42,502 bases of DNA, from positions 1-42,502 of the forward strand of contig NZ_SLAP01000113.1 in NCBI RefSeq assembly GCF_007126775.1, in the 5' to 3' direction. This stretch comes from Cecembia sp. Lineage in GTDB: Bacteria > Bacteroidota > Bacteroidia > Cytophagales > Cyclobacteriaceae. Below, piece after piece: positions 25,027 through 33,737 of this stretch (its first letter is position 1; the number at the start of each line of letters is the position of its first letter). A model generated the notes under the pieces. That model did no database searches. It was given only the letters and a program-made list of their open reading frames with translations, and was not told where the DNA came from. Both the position numbers and the translations under genes were made by a program.

Positions 25027-26179
25027 AGGAAGGGTTATTTTTTTACACAGTTCATCCGAGCTTTATGGGGCTTCCAAGATTTTGATCTATGTGATTGAGA
25101 TTTTCAAGAAATTGGGCTACTCTACCCTTCTCATACTTCCGGGGGAGGGTCCCTTCCGGGTCGAGGTGGAAAAAAGAGGAATTGAGGTCGTGATACTCAA
25201 CCTTGGAATATTAAGAAGGAAATATTTCAATCCGATCGGCATCCTGAATAGGGGAAGGAAATTTTTGAAGGCTTACCGCTATTTGAACCAAATCCACAAA
25301 GAAGAGCCTATAAAATTAGTGTATTCCAATACTTTAGCAGTAATTGTTGGTGCAATTTTTGCCAAGAGAAATAAAATCAACCATATTTGGCATATTCATG
25401 AAATTATTAACTCTCCAAGGTTCTTGGTTAGGTTTTTAGCGAGGCAGATTGATGGTGTCCAAAGAAAACCGATAGTAGTTTCTGAATCTGTTGCCCAGCA
25501 TTGGTCAGGCTTGTTAAACGTACAGCCGGAGGTTATTCATAATGGCATTGAATACGAACCCTTTTTGAACGGTAAAAAAGCTGTACATGAAAAAACAGGA
25601 TTGCCAAATGACAGGAAAATAGTGACCATGATAGGGAGAGTAAATCCCGGAAAGGGTCAACTGTTTTTTTTAAAAATGGCGAAAGAAGTAATCAGGGAAC
25701 ATCCCGATGCCCTCTTTTTGTTGGTAGGGGATCCCTATCCAGGTTATGAAAGTATATTGGAGGAGATCGGAGGTTTTATACAAGACCATGGATTGGGAAA
25801 ACACGTGATGGATCTGGGATTCCGTTCTGATATTCCGGATATTCTGAAGTGTACTCAGGTATTTGTGCTTCCATCTGTTTTGCCGGATTCTTTCCCTACG
25901 GTAGTTTTGGAAGCGATGGCTTCTGCGCTTCCCGTGGTGGCTACAAGGTCAGGAGGGGCTTCAGAAATGCTCATAGATGGGGAGACAGGGTACTTGATTG
26001 CACCCGAAGATGTAGAAATAGGAAGTGAAAAAATCAACCGCTTATTAGCACATCCTGAAGAGGCAGTGGTAATGGGTATAAAAGGAAGAGACCGAGTATT
26101 AAATAATTTTAGCTACGGGCAATTTGCCCAAAAAATGGAAGATTACATATGTCAGTTATTCCCGGAAACGAAAAATTAA
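25016..26179 (+). CDS. Glycosyltransferase family 4
   Basis: The 387-residue enzyme opens with VIFLHSSSELYGASKIL, where the YGAS motif marks the acceptor side of GT4 enzymes. The C-terminal half has MIGRVNPGKGQ and the EX7E motif in DSFPTVVLEAMAS followed by SGGASEM. The fold and motifs are complete. It overlaps the preceding methyltransferase by 11 bases and the following gene by 31 bases, so it is part of the operon. The sugar donor is unknown. Confidence 0.92.
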   Translation: MGHKGRVIFLHSSSELYGASKILIYVIEIFKKLGYSTLLILPGEGPFRVEVEKRGIEVVILNLGILRRKYFNPIGILNRGRKFLKAYRYLNQIHKEEPIKLVYSNTLAVIVGAIFAKRNKINHIWHIHEIINSPRFLVRFLARQIDGVQRKPIVVSESVAQHWSGLLNVQPEVIHNGIEYEPFLNGKKAVHEKTGLPNDRKIVTMIGRVNPGKGQLFFLKMAKEVIREHPDALFLLVGDPYPGYESILEEIGGFIQDHGLGKHVMDLGFRSDIPDILKCTQVFVLPSVLPDSFPTVVLEAMASALPVVATRSGGASEMLIDGETGYLIAPEDVEIGSEKINRLLAHPEEAVVMGIKGRDRVLNNFSYGQFAQKMEDYICQLFPETKN

Positions 26180-27309
26180 AAGTAGCCATACTGGGTGCTA
26201 AAGGTTATCCCTATGTTTATGGAGGTTATGACACTTTAGTGAAAGAATTGGGTGAAAGGCTACAAAAAAGAGGGGTAGATCTTAGGGTATATTGTCACCG
26301 GGCACTTTTTAAGGAAAAACCTCCAATTGTCAATGGTATCAAATTGATCTACACACCTGCTATTGAAACCAAGAGTCTTACCCAACTCACACACTCTTTC
26401 ATATCCATGATGCATGCCTGTCTCTCTGATGTAGATGTGATCTTTGTTGTAAATAGCGGAAATGGTCCTTTTGGTGTCATTTCCAGATTTTTCCGTAAAC
26501 CCACCGCTATCAATGTAGATGGATTGGAATGGTTGCGTCCCAAATGGAGAGGATTTGGCTCAAGGTATTTTATATGGGCTTCGCGTATGGCCACCAAGCA
26601 TTATGACCATATCATCAATGATTCGGACGAAATGCACAGGATATACAAGGAAATGTTCGGCGTGGAATCCACCGTAATAGCCTATGGTGCCAACCCCGCA
26701 GAAAATGCCAATCCTAAGAAAATCGAAAAATGGGGTCTGGAAAAAGGAAGCTATTTCCTCATTGTAGGCAGGTTGGTCCCCGACAATAACGCGGATTTGC
26801 TTGTGGAGGGCTTCATCAAATCTGGGTCAAAAAGAAAGTTGGTGATCGTAGGAGATGTTCCCTATCGGGATGAATTTGAATCCAAATTGAAAAAAATCCC
26901 AGATGATCGTTTGCTTTTCACTGGTTACGTGACTGATCCGGAAGAATTAAAATCACTATATATCCATTCTTTTGCCTATTTCCATGGGCACGAATATGGT
27001 GGCACCAACCCTGCCATGCTCAAAGCTTTGGGTTTCGGTTGTGCAGTACTCGCTTTGGATACCGTGTTCAACAGAGAAATGTTACAAGATGGAAAACACG
27101 GTTGGTTCTTTGAAAAGAAAGTAGATGCAGTTACTGCCTGCGTGGAAAAAGCTGAAGAGCAGCCTGAATCCATGAGATTTCTTAGAGAAACAGCCAGAGA
27201 AGGACTTACAGACCGGTACAATTGGGATATCGTAACAGAGCAATACCTGGAGGTATTCGAATCCTTGAAAGAGAGTAAGAAAAAATCAAAACTTATCCTT
27301 TCAAAATAA
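26149..27309 (+). CDS. DUF1972-type glycosyltransferase (rhamnosyltransferase-like)
   Basis: The 386-residue protein carries the DUF1972 N-terminal signature ILGAKGYPYVYGGYDTLVK, then the GT4 donor domain with FLIVGRLVPDNN and HGHEYGGTNPAML. DUF1972 transferases include WsaF- and WbbL-like rhamnosyl- or glucosyltransferases acting on lipid-linked acceptors. It is the last gene of the locus on this strand. Its 3' end overlaps the converging 2H phosphoesterase gene by 17 bases. Confidence 0.9.
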   Translation: MSVIPGNEKLKVAILGAKGYPYVYGGYDTLVKELGERLQKRGVDLRVYCHRALFKEKPPIVNGIKLIYTPAIETKSLTQLTHSFISMMHACLSDVDVIFVVNSGNGPFGVISRFFRKPTAINVDGLEWLRPKWRGFGSRYFIWASRMATKHYDHIINDSDEMHRIYKEMFGVESTVIAYGANPAENANPKKIEKWGLEKGSYFLIVGRLVPDNNADLLVEGFIKSGSKRKLVIVGDVPYRDEFESKLKKIPDDRLLFTGYVTDPEELKSLYIHSFAYFHGHEYGGTNPAMLKALGFGCAVLALDTVFNREMLQDGKHGWFFEKKVDAVTACVEKAEEQPESMRFLRETAREGLTDRYNWDIVTEQYLEVFESLKESKKKSKLILSK

Positions 27310-27844
27310 AACGGTGGATGACTTCCCACCTGCCCCCGATCCGTTTGAGCAAAGCCAAGTCCTCGACTGCATAAGTAGCCTGAAATTCCTTGCTTTTTAT
27401 GTGCTGCCAATAGCTTTCAAACTTATTGGGTTTGATATCTTTGAACGCCAGGGTCATATGGGGATGAAAAGCACGATCACTCAGCTCATTGTTAAGCTTT
27501 AACTCCAGTTTGCAGAACTTTCCCAAATTCTCCTGCAGTTGATTTAAAACTGCAGATGGTCTGACATGTATGAAAATTACCCTTTTACCAAAGCGGTCAA
27601 ATCCTTTTAATTCTAAATGGAAAGTAGGATACAGACTTAAAAAATTTTGCATTTTAGAAATCAACCTTTCCTCTTTTAGCTCATTGTAATTAAAAGGCAT
27701 TTTTACCGTGACATGCGCAGGAGATTTCAGGGCATATTTGAGATTGAAAAGTAATTTTAACTCTTCTTTCATAGCGGTAGCTTCCTTTTGTATTTGGCCC
27801 TGAGGCACCAAAGCCAGAAAGTATTTTGCAAGTTCAGTTGCCAT
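27293..27844 (-). CDS. 2H phosphoesterase (2'-5' RNA ligase family)
   Basis: The 183-residue protein has both HxT/S catalytic motifs: HVTVKM at 44-49 and HMTLAF at 129-134, the hallmark of the 2H superfamily that includes LigT/ThpR. The family acts on 2'-5' RNA bonds or cyclic phosphodiesters; the substrate here is unknown. The start is the ATG at 27842-27844. A TATATTTG box (27851-27858 on this strand) sits only seven bases from the ATG, so the mRNA may be almost leaderless. It separates the two halves of the polysaccharide region but shows no functional link to it. Confidence 0.9.
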   Translation of the reverse strand: MATELAKYFLALVPQGQIQKEATAMKEELKLLFNLKYALKSPAHVTVKMPFNYNELKEERLISKMQNFLSLYPTFHLELKGFDRFGKRVIFIHVRPSAVLNQLQENLGKFCKLELKLNNELSDRAFHPHMTLAFKDIKPNKFESYWQHIKSKEFQATYAVEDLALLKRIGGRWEVIHRFILKG

Positions 27845-27974
27845 TTAACACAAATATAGCCGATTTCAACTCCTTTTGACTTTATTTCAAAAAGCTTTCC
27901 GCTAAATTACAGGTAGAATTTTCCAAAGAACATTATAAAAGTGTAAATTAAAGCACCTTATAGCGCACAGTATT

Positions 27975-28886
27975 ATGAAGCATTTCACCAAGGCAATGGT
28001 AGGGCTGGATCTCAGCAAAATGGATGATATCCTTTTAGAAAAAGTAGCCCATTTATCTGAAGTATTGGGTATTGAAAAACTGTATTTTATCCATGTGGCC
28101 AAAGACCTTTCTCTACCGGAAGAGTTGAAAAGAGAATATCCGGACCTTGCAGCCCCGACCGATGAATCCATCAAAGCAGAAATCCAAACAATGGTTAAGG
28201 CACATGGATTTTCTCCTAGAACTGAAATAGAAATCGTTGTTGAAGAGGGCAAACCCATGGACACTGTCCTTCGCTGGGCCAAAATCAAGGATGTTGATGT
28301 ATTGATCATGGGCCGTAAAGAGGAATTGGAGGGCAGTGGCTCTTTGGCAAAGAATATGGCCCATAGGGCTCCCTGCTCTGTATTATTTTTTACAGAGAAG
28401 AGTCCTGTCAGAACTCCAAAAAAACTTTTGGTCCCCATGGATTTTTCAGACCACTCCGTGATGACGCTGGAATTTGCAGAGCGATTGGGCAAAGATATTG
28501 GAGCAGAAGTTTTGGGGATGCACGTATACAGCATTCCATTAGGCTATTACAAAACGGGGAAAAGCCATTCCGAGTTTGATGTCATCATGAAAGACCTGGC
28601 TAAAAAAGACTATAATAAATTTCTTAAAAAACATGAACTTCCGGAATATGCTTGTCTTTTTTTGCTAAAAGAAGAAGGTAATGAAGGTCGCTTTATCATC
28701 AAAGTGGCCAGAGAAAACGATGCGGATATGATTTTGATGGGAAGCCGGGGCAGGACAGCATCTGCTGCGGTATTGCTGGGAAGCATTGCAGAAAAACTGG
28801 TCAATGTCAACAATGAAGTGCCCATGTTGATTTTCAAGAAAAAAGGTGAAACCATGAGTTTCTTGGATGCCTTGATGCGGATTTAA
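27975..28886 (+). CDS. Tandem universal stress protein
   Basis: The 303-residue protein holds two UspA-like domains (about residues 4-145 and 149-292). The second has the ATP-binding signature GSRGRTASAAVLLGS, with the exact G-x2-G-x9-G-S spacing. The first has a less complete copy (GRKEELEGSG) and may not bind ATP. Such tandem proteins respond to starvation and stress. The 3' end overlaps the converging methyltransferase gene by four bases. No promoter could be named with confidence in the 130-base gap upstream. Confidence 0.93.
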   Translation: MKHFTKAMVGLDLSKMDDILLEKVAHLSEVLGIEKLYFIHVAKDLSLPEELKREYPDLAAPTDESIKAEIQTMVKAHGFSPRTEIEIVVEEGKPMDTVLRWAKIKDVDVLIMGRKEELEGSGSLAKNMAHRAPCSVLFFTEKSPVRTPKKLLVPMDFSDHSVMTLEFAERLGKDIGAEVLGMHVYSIPLGYYKTGKSHSEFDVIMKDLAKKDYNKFLKKHELPEYACLFLLKEEGNEGRFIIKVARENDADMILMGSRGRTASAAVLLGSIAEKLVNVNNEVPMLIFKKKGETMSFLDALMRI

Positions 28887-29809
28887 TCTTCTCTGACAAA
28901 GTAAAAACATACCTGATCCCCCAAGCCCTGCTGGTTATACAGCAGGGCTTTGTGTTCGAATGCCTTAAGCTCTTTGGCCGTAAAATGGGCTGTTCCTACA
29001 TCTTTGAGCGCAATCCCCTCCTTATATAACGCTGTCCCATAAAATTGAAAAGCAGTGCTGTCAAAATCCAAGGATTTTAATTTTAGCCCCACCTTCCCTG
29101 CCAAAGTTTTCATGCCGGATATACTCGGTATGTGCAAATGTCTCGGCACATCCAATTGAACCCAATTGACACCTTCCTCTTTCCAGATCTTAGCATCAGT
29201 CACAGGTATGCGGACAAGCAGTATTCCCCCTTTTGCAAGCAGGTAATGGCACCTTTGAAGAACTTCTTCAGGCGAGAACATATGTTCCAAGGCATGGTGC
29301 ATCATAATGAGGTCATATGTACCCTTTATGTCATGGATGGATTTTTTATACAGCTGTATTCCCTTTCCCAAAACCCTGTTTTCCCTGATATAAGGATCAT
29401 ATCCCTCCAGGTTGGTGAAGCCTGCTGCATGCATTTCGTAAAGCAATTGGCCATTACCACATCCTATATCTGCAATCCGTGCATGACTAGACATTTTGGT
29501 ATACAACATCCATTCCCCAAAAACAGGCTTTAAAAAGTTGACTCCATTCATATATAATCGGTAACGGATTTTCTTTAAGAATTTCCAAAAAAATCCAGAC
29601 GGAACCAAAGGTGTTAATGAATAATAAGCTGCCGGATAATAATTGTGGAGGTCTTTTGGAATATCTACCAATTGAAGACTGCCACAGGCACTGCATTCTG
29701 CCATTTCGAAAGACTCATTGGTCCCGAACATCATTTCTTTGACCTGATGCCTGGGAAATGATCCCTGATGTCCACAATAGGGGCAGGTTAAATCAGCATC
29801 AATAGACAT
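28883..29809 (-). CDS. Second class I SAM methyltransferase with N-terminal zinc ribbon
   Basis: The 308-residue protein has a zinc ribbon (C9, C12, C39, C42: CPYCG and CSACG) and the SAM motif IADIGCGNGQ at 111-120, then MHHALEHMFSP and the late motif LARGGILLV-type segment. The layout is the same as in the gene at 24121, though sequence similarity is limited, so the two are probably distant paralogues with different sugar targets. It overlaps the upstream glycosylphosphotransferase gene by 11 bases and so is its operon partner. The 3' end overlaps the universal stress gene by four bases. Confidence 0.92.
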   Translation of the reverse strand: MSIDADLTCPYCGHQGSFPRHQVKEMMFGTNESFEMAECSACGSLQLVDIPKDLHNYYPAAYYSLTPLVPSGFFWKFLKKIRYRLYMNGVNFLKPVFGEWMLYTKMSSHARIADIGCGNGQLLYEMHAAGFTNLEGYDPYIRENRVLGKGIQLYKKSIHDIKGTYDLIMMHHALEHMFSPEEVLQRCHYLLAKGGILLVRIPVTDAKIWKEEGVNWVQLDVPRHLHIPSISGMKTLAGKVGLKLKSLDFDSTAFQFYGTALYKEGIALKDVGTAHFTAKELKAFEHKALLYNQQGLGDQVCFYFVRED

Positions 29810-31169
29810 TATCTCTGTTGTAGATCAACTCATGGCAGGTTTTCAAACAGATTTTGAGATCCAGCCAAATTGACCAATTTTTAATATAAAAATAATCAAA
29901 TCTAAAGCGGGAACGGATTTGGAATGGATTTTCAATTTCTCCCCTATAACCTTTCACTTGGGCCAGTCCCGTAATTCCCGGTTTGATCATATGCCTGGAA
30001 TTGTATTTTTCAATTTGGGATTTAAACTCCTCATTCATCGGTACTGTATGCGGTCTTGGCCCCACTATGGACATATCTCCCACAAGCACATTAAAAAACT
30101 GCGGCATTTCATCCAAGGAACTGCTGCGTAAAAATGCTCCTACACGGGTAATCCGGGGATCTCCCTTTTTAGCCTGAACTTGATCAGCATAATCATTGGG
30201 TGTCATGGAACGGAACTTCAGGCAATTGAATACTTTATTATTGAATCCATTGCGCTCTTGTTCAAAAAAGATGGGGCCATTGGACTCGAGTTTGATCAAA
30301 AGTCCAACCAAAGGCACCAGCCAGCTCATAATGAAAATGATTACAAAGAGGGAAAAGGCAATGTCAAAACTCCTTTTCATCATGCGGTTAAAAGCATTAT
30401 CAAGGGGAATCTCATTGATATTGATGACAAATAGATCACCATATCTCGAGAAAGACAATTGCTTCTCTAATTGCAGTGAATTACCAGGAATCACCTTAAC
30501 CTTGATATAGTGCTCGTCTGCAAAATCAATAAGCCTTTTCACCATCTTGGAATCACTGAGCTCATGGATATAGATAATATCTATATTGTTTTCCACCGCA
30601 TCATTGAAGAATACCTTTAAACTTTCCTTATTTTGAGCAATTTCAGGGCTAAAATCATATTGACCCATAAAGCGAATCCCAAAATCCTTCCTCTTTTCAA
30701 GCACGGAAGCTAATTTTTTGCCAATTTGACCATTTCCAAGAATAACAGCATTCCGGAAGTTATAACCTTTGGTCCTGTATTTTTTAAGGATGATAAAAGT
30801 ACAAATGCGGTAGAAAGAAATGAACAAGAACAAAGAGAAAGACAGGGCAATAAAGAAGATAATGCTGTTGACTCCCTTTAAAACCGGCATCCACAAGATT
30901 GCAACAATGACCAAAAACCAGAGTAGCGAGACCACTAATTTGCTAAAAAGCTGGTCAATTTGAGAAGTTCTTTCCCATTTATAATCCTTCCTGAGTATAG
31001 TTATAACCATCCATACCATGATAAAAATGGTAAAAATTTCAGCATCGGGCCCATTATATTTTCCTGTACTGCCCATCAAAAATGATACTAAGACGATAGA
31101 AAATATCATCACAGTCAAATCCCCAATAACGAATAACCAAGGGAAAAGCCTATCGAAGCGTTTTTTCAT
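29799..31169 (-). CDS. Polyprenyl-phosphate glycosylphosphotransferase (initiating enzyme)
   Basis: The 456-residue protein has four or five N-terminal hydrophobic helices, a CoA-binding_3-like middle domain with AVILGNGQIGKKL near residue 140, and the C-terminal bacterial sugar transferase domain: KRSFDIAFS, FFEQERNGFNNK, LKFRSM, DEMPQFFNVLVGDMSIVGPRPH and PGITGLAQVKG. This is the WbaP/WcaJ-type layout. It moves a sugar phosphate onto undecaprenyl phosphate and starts the repeat unit. It is the likely first step for the locus at 15511-27309 although it is transcribed separately, in an operon with a methyltransferase. Confidence 0.94.
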   Translation of the reverse strand: MKKRFDRLFPWLFVIGDLTVMIFSIVLVSFLMGSTGKYNGPDAEIFTIFIMVWMVITILRKDYKWERTSQIDQLFSKLVVSLLWFLVIVAILWMPVLKGVNSIIFFIALSFSLFLFISFYRICTFIILKKYRTKGYNFRNAVILGNGQIGKKLASVLEKRKDFGIRFMGQYDFSPEIAQNKESLKVFFNDAVENNIDIIYIHELSDSKMVKRLIDFADEHYIKVKVIPGNSLQLEKQLSFSRYGDLFVININEIPLDNAFNRMMKRSFDIAFSLFVIIFIMSWLVPLVGLLIKLESNGPIFFEQERNGFNNKVFNCLKFRSMTPNDYADQVQAKKGDPRITRVGAFLRSSSLDEMPQFFNVLVGDMSIVGPRPHTVPMNEEFKSQIEKYNSRHMIKPGITGLAQVKGYRGEIENPFQIRSRFRFDYFYIKNWSIWLDLKICLKTCHELIYNRDNVY

Positions 31170-31248
31170 AAAAATATAATTCTATTAACCAGGGCCGAAT
31201 GGAAGTGGCGACTTCCTATTTTGTTTTCTGTTATTAATCAGAAATTTA

Positions 31249-31256
31249 TACCTTTG
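31249..31256 (+). promoter_or_regulatory. Candidate -7 box (TACCTTTG) before the methyltransferase
   Basis: TACCTTTG matches TAnnTTTG. A TTTTG lies at 31219-31223, 25 bases upstream, slightly farther than the usual 19-21. It would start transcription near 31263, about 100 bases before the ATG at 31366. Confidence 0.45.
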
Positions 31257-31365
31257 CACTAAGTTTGATGTAAAATTAATAAAGATTCCTTTAGGGAATT
31301 GATTTTGTAGGATAATATTTCAATAATTCTCAAGATTGCCAATCGCCGAATATTTCCATTCTTTT

Positions 31366-32037
31366 ATGCCTAAAATTAGAGCACTCTTGGCTTCCTCTGA
31401 CCAACCGGATTCTTTTGGCTATGCCATGAGAAACAAAAGGTTTCAGGTATTTGAAGCCCTTATTCAGAAAAATTTTCCTAATGGAAAGGTAATCAAAGTA
31501 TTGGATGTAGGAGGAACTGCCTACTTTTGGAAAGACCGGGAAATGGTCAAATCCGGAAAACTACAAATTACCTTACTCAATCTTGAGGAAGAAAAAAACC
31601 TTTCTAACGGAATCAAAAGCATGGCGGGGAATGCCACTGATCTTTCTATGTTTGAGGAAAATCATTTTGACCTGGTTTTTTCGAATTCTGTCATTGAACA
31701 CTTGTATACTTGGGAAAATCAACAAAAAATGGCCAGGGAATGCCAACGCATTTGTAAAAAATACTTTATTCAGACTCCCAATAAACACTTTTTTGTCGAA
31801 GCCCATTATGCCATTCCTTTTATTCAATACATGCCCAAAAGACTCACCTATAGCATACTTACAAAAACCAGGCTCAGCCGCCTGAGAAAATGGGAACCCC
31901 AAGATGCCCAACAATACCTGGATGAAATCAGGCTGATCAATAAAAGAGAAATGCAGGAACTTTTCCCCGATGCCAAAATCTATCATGAAAAAATGCTGGG
32001 GATGACCAAGTCATTTACCGCGCATAACATGGGCTGA
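31366..32037 (+). CDS. Class I SAM methyltransferase, Methyltransf_11-like
   Basis: The ATG at 31366 is preferred (MPKIRALLAS); a TTG ten codons earlier is open but less likely. The 223-residue protein has the SAM motif VLDVGGTAYFW, an acidic motif II (NLEEEKN), FDLVFSNSVIEHL and a late PNKHFFVEAH segment. It has no zinc ribbon, unlike the two methyltransferases nearby. It is read away from the initiating glycosyltransferase gene and shares its divergent promoter region, so it may also act on the polysaccharide. The substrate is unknown. Confidence 0.85.
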   Translation: MPKIRALLASSDQPDSFGYAMRNKRFQVFEALIQKNFPNGKVIKVLDVGGTAYFWKDREMVKSGKLQITLLNLEEEKNLSNGIKSMAGNATDLSMFEENHFDLVFSNSVIEHLYTWENQQKMARECQRICKKYFIQTPNKHFFVEAHYAIPFIQYMPKRLTYSILTKTRLSRLRKWEPQDAQQYLDEIRLINKREMQELFPDAKIYHEKMLGMTKSFTAHNMG

Positions 32038-32090
32038 TCCTTGATTTTTCTGGTACAGATTTTGACAGCTATAACACTAGCTAGTCACTG

Positions 32091-32456
32091 ATGAAAAAGG
32101 ATAAAACCAAAGGCTTATTTTCCCTCATTTTGGGCACATGGATGGTTTTTTTAACCGTCTCATTATCTTTTTTGTCCATAAAAAGCCAAGAATTATCAGA
32201 CCAAGATGCAGACACACTGGAATACTTGGATCTAGCTTCCTGCACAGCCGGAGTTTCTCTTCAGGAAGCCGGGATTATTCCATGGTATTTTCCTTCCAAT
32301 TACTTGTCTCCCCTCTGGGAAGTCCTGACTTCAACTAGCTTTGACTTTGAATGCTTTATTGGGCTTGAGATCGAGCGTCTTTTTGGAATTCTACAAAAAG
32401 TAGACCCAAACCTTAGCATTAGAAAACTAAAGTTTCCTGCCCATTTTTTTTGGTAA
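32091..32456 (+). CDS. Hypothetical protein with N-terminal membrane segment
   Basis: This 121-residue frame starts MKKDKTKGLFSLILGTWMVF and has one hydrophobic stretch at residues about 9-31, either a signal anchor or a signal peptide. The rest is acidic and aromatic with three cysteines (52, 87 and others nearby), and no family I recognise. It follows the methyltransferase after 53 bases on the same strand. Composition is protein-like, but the reading-frame support is weak, and the 189 bases after it (32457-32645) show nothing. Treat as possible. Confidence 0.4.
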   Translation: MKKDKTKGLFSLILGTWMVFLTVSLSFLSIKSQELSDQDADTLEYLDLASCTAGVSLQEAGIIPWYFPSNYLSPLWEVLTSTSFDFECFIGLEIERLFGILQKVDPNLSIRKLKFPAHFFW

Positions 32457-32645
32457 AAGCCATAAAACTTCTCCTTCACACCAATTCCCTGAAATCAGTG
32501 GAGTGGCTTCCTGCTGATCTGCTTTCAAGGCAGTCATCCACCTAGCCAAGGTCCCTTTGGAATCAATGATTCCCTCAGAAGGAAAACAATACATTTTACC
32601 AATTCATAACAACGGTCTTTCCAAAAAGGCCAAAACACATGATAC

Positions 32646-33158
32646 ATGTTTGACATTGATTATCTAACCTTAAGCATAGCGGCGGTATGCATAGCCGCCT
32701 TTGCTACCCCTTTCTACTGGAATCATAGAAAATCTGCCCAAAAATTAAAACAGGCAATGTTTCATATCCATGAGGTTTCCAAAAACCTGAAACTCAATCT
32801 GCAGGAAAAGGATTCTTGGAACAACCAATATTTCATTGGCCTTGACCCTGAGCAAAAAGTGCTTCTATATGCTGCAGAGATCCATCAAACCCCTCCTTTG
32901 ACGCTGGACCTGACAACAGTACAGAGGATTAAATTAGAAGAGAAATTCCACGAGTTTGGCCAAGGACGGGATAAAAGAAAAGTGATAGACCGCTTGGATC
33001 TTGTTTTGATCATAGCTGGCCAATCTAGTCTTCAACTGGAGTTTTACGATGCGGAAAAGTTTTCCGCTATGGACGGAGAACCTCTTCTGATAAAAAAATG
33101 GGAAAAGCTTTTACAATCTTTGCTGCAACAGGTTCCCCGACAGCACGTTACCACCTAA
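32646..33158 (+). CDS. Membrane-anchored protein of unknown function
   Basis: The 170-residue product has a short N-terminal helix (residues about 6-24, LTLSIAAVCIAAFATPFYW), then a basic stretch and a soluble domain of about 130 residues. That domain has strand-like segments (YFIGLDPEQKVLLYAAE, LDLVLIIAGQSSLQLEFY) that suggest a PH-like or lipocalin-like beta fold, but I do not recognise a family. A single membrane anchor with a cytoplasmic domain is the likely topology. It is followed by a strong terminator, which supports it as a real gene. Confidence 0.75.
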   Translation: MFDIDYLTLSIAAVCIAAFATPFYWNHRKSAQKLKQAMFHIHEVSKNLKLNLQEKDSWNNQYFIGLDPEQKVLLYAAEIHQTPPLTLDLTTVQRIKLEEKFHEFGQGRDKRKVIDRLDLVLIIAGQSSLQLEFYDAEKFSAMDGEPLLIKKWEKLLQSLLQQVPRQHVTT

Positions 33159-33176
33159 TGTAAATTTTTTCTCACC

Positions 33177-33222
33177 CCGCATCCATCAGGTACTACTTGT
33201 ACCTTTTGGGTGCGTTTTTTTT
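33177..33222 (+). terminator. Rho-independent terminator after the membrane-anchored protein
   Basis: CGCATCC at 33178-33184 pairs with GGGTGCG at 33208-33214, enclosing a second stem (AGGTAC with GTACCT) and a short loop. Eight T residues follow at 33215-33222. It starts about 20 bases after the stop at 33158. Confidence 0.78.
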
Positions 33223-33241
33223 GTTTTTTTGTCCACGCCTG

Positions 33242-33256
33242 CCTGCCTATGGCAGG
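33242..33256. repeat. Small palindrome CCTGCC-TAT-GGCAGG
   Basis: A 6-bp perfect stem with a 3-base loop. Palindromes of this CCTGCC/GGCAGG type recur as small interspersed elements in many Bacteroidota genomes; that it belongs to such a family here is inferred. Confidence 0.5.
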
Positions 33257-33487
33257 AATTATTAGGATGACACGAATATAAGGTCAATCAAATAAGTGTC
33301 TCCTATTTCCCTTGAGTTAAATGCTCTGCTTTAAATATTACAACTTATGAAAGACTGCGTCTTGATTTATATCACCGAACGCATGATCAGGCGCTAGCCG
33401 CCTTAATTCGCTCCAATCCAATCATTCGTGCATATACGTGTAATTCGTGGACAAAGAAAATAGGACTCAACAATCAAAGTTAAATTC

Positions 33488-33586
33488 AACTCCTCACGGA
33501 GTTGGGCGGACCGAGGGTTTGATCACCATTTCCCCGAGTTGCTACTCGGGGCAAATAACCTTCGGTATTGAACGCTTACCGCGTTC
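33488..33586. repeat. Cluster of consecutive hairpins (REP-like element)
   Basis: Three clear hairpins lie in a row: AACTCC-TCAC-GGAGTT (33488-33503), CCCCGAGT-TGCT-ACTCGGGG (33532-33551) and GAACGC-TTACC-GCGTTC (33570-33586). A weaker AACC-TTC-GGT(T)-type fold lies between the last two. Short stems in series with GA-rich flanks resemble REP or REPIN elements moved by RAYT transposases, but no transposase is present in the window. The strand and mechanism are inferred. Confidence 0.55.
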
Positions 33587-33630
33587 TGACTCCCATACAA
33601 AACCAAATTCCCAAACTTTCCCATCTCAAA

Positions 33631-33700
33631 CCTTTTTGCCTTGGTTCTTACTATCTCCTCTTAATGAAAGCCTTTACTCCTTCATGATTCACTACTTCCT
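33631..33700. repeat. Diverged intergenic repeat, copy 1
   Basis: About 70 bases align with 40183-40250. Shared words include TTTTGCCTTGGTT, then AAAGCC/AAAGCCC, ACTCCTT, ATG-TTCAC and ACTT, in the same order and near spacing. The two copies bracket the RND efflux operon and the DUF3052-like gene in the same orientation. Confidence 0.55.
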
Positions 33701-33737
33701 AAATCCGCCTTCCGACATCCCACCATTTCCATAGCTC

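Larger units (their letters stand above)
33159..33737. other. 579-base gene-free region with hairpins and a shared repeat
   Basis: Apart from the terminator at 33177-33222, this stretch holds no supported gene. It contains a small palindrome (33242-33256), three CGTG words at 33427, 33437 and 33446 (10 and 9 bases apart), a run of hairpins (33488-33586) and one copy of a diverged repeat (33631-33700). The mix resembles decayed non-autonomous repeat elements common in Bacteroidota; no transposase is visible. Confidence 0.6.

Noticed and set aside
33447-33734. 95-codon open frame within the gene-free stretch.
   Set aside because: It runs through hairpins and repeats, and its composition is not protein-like.
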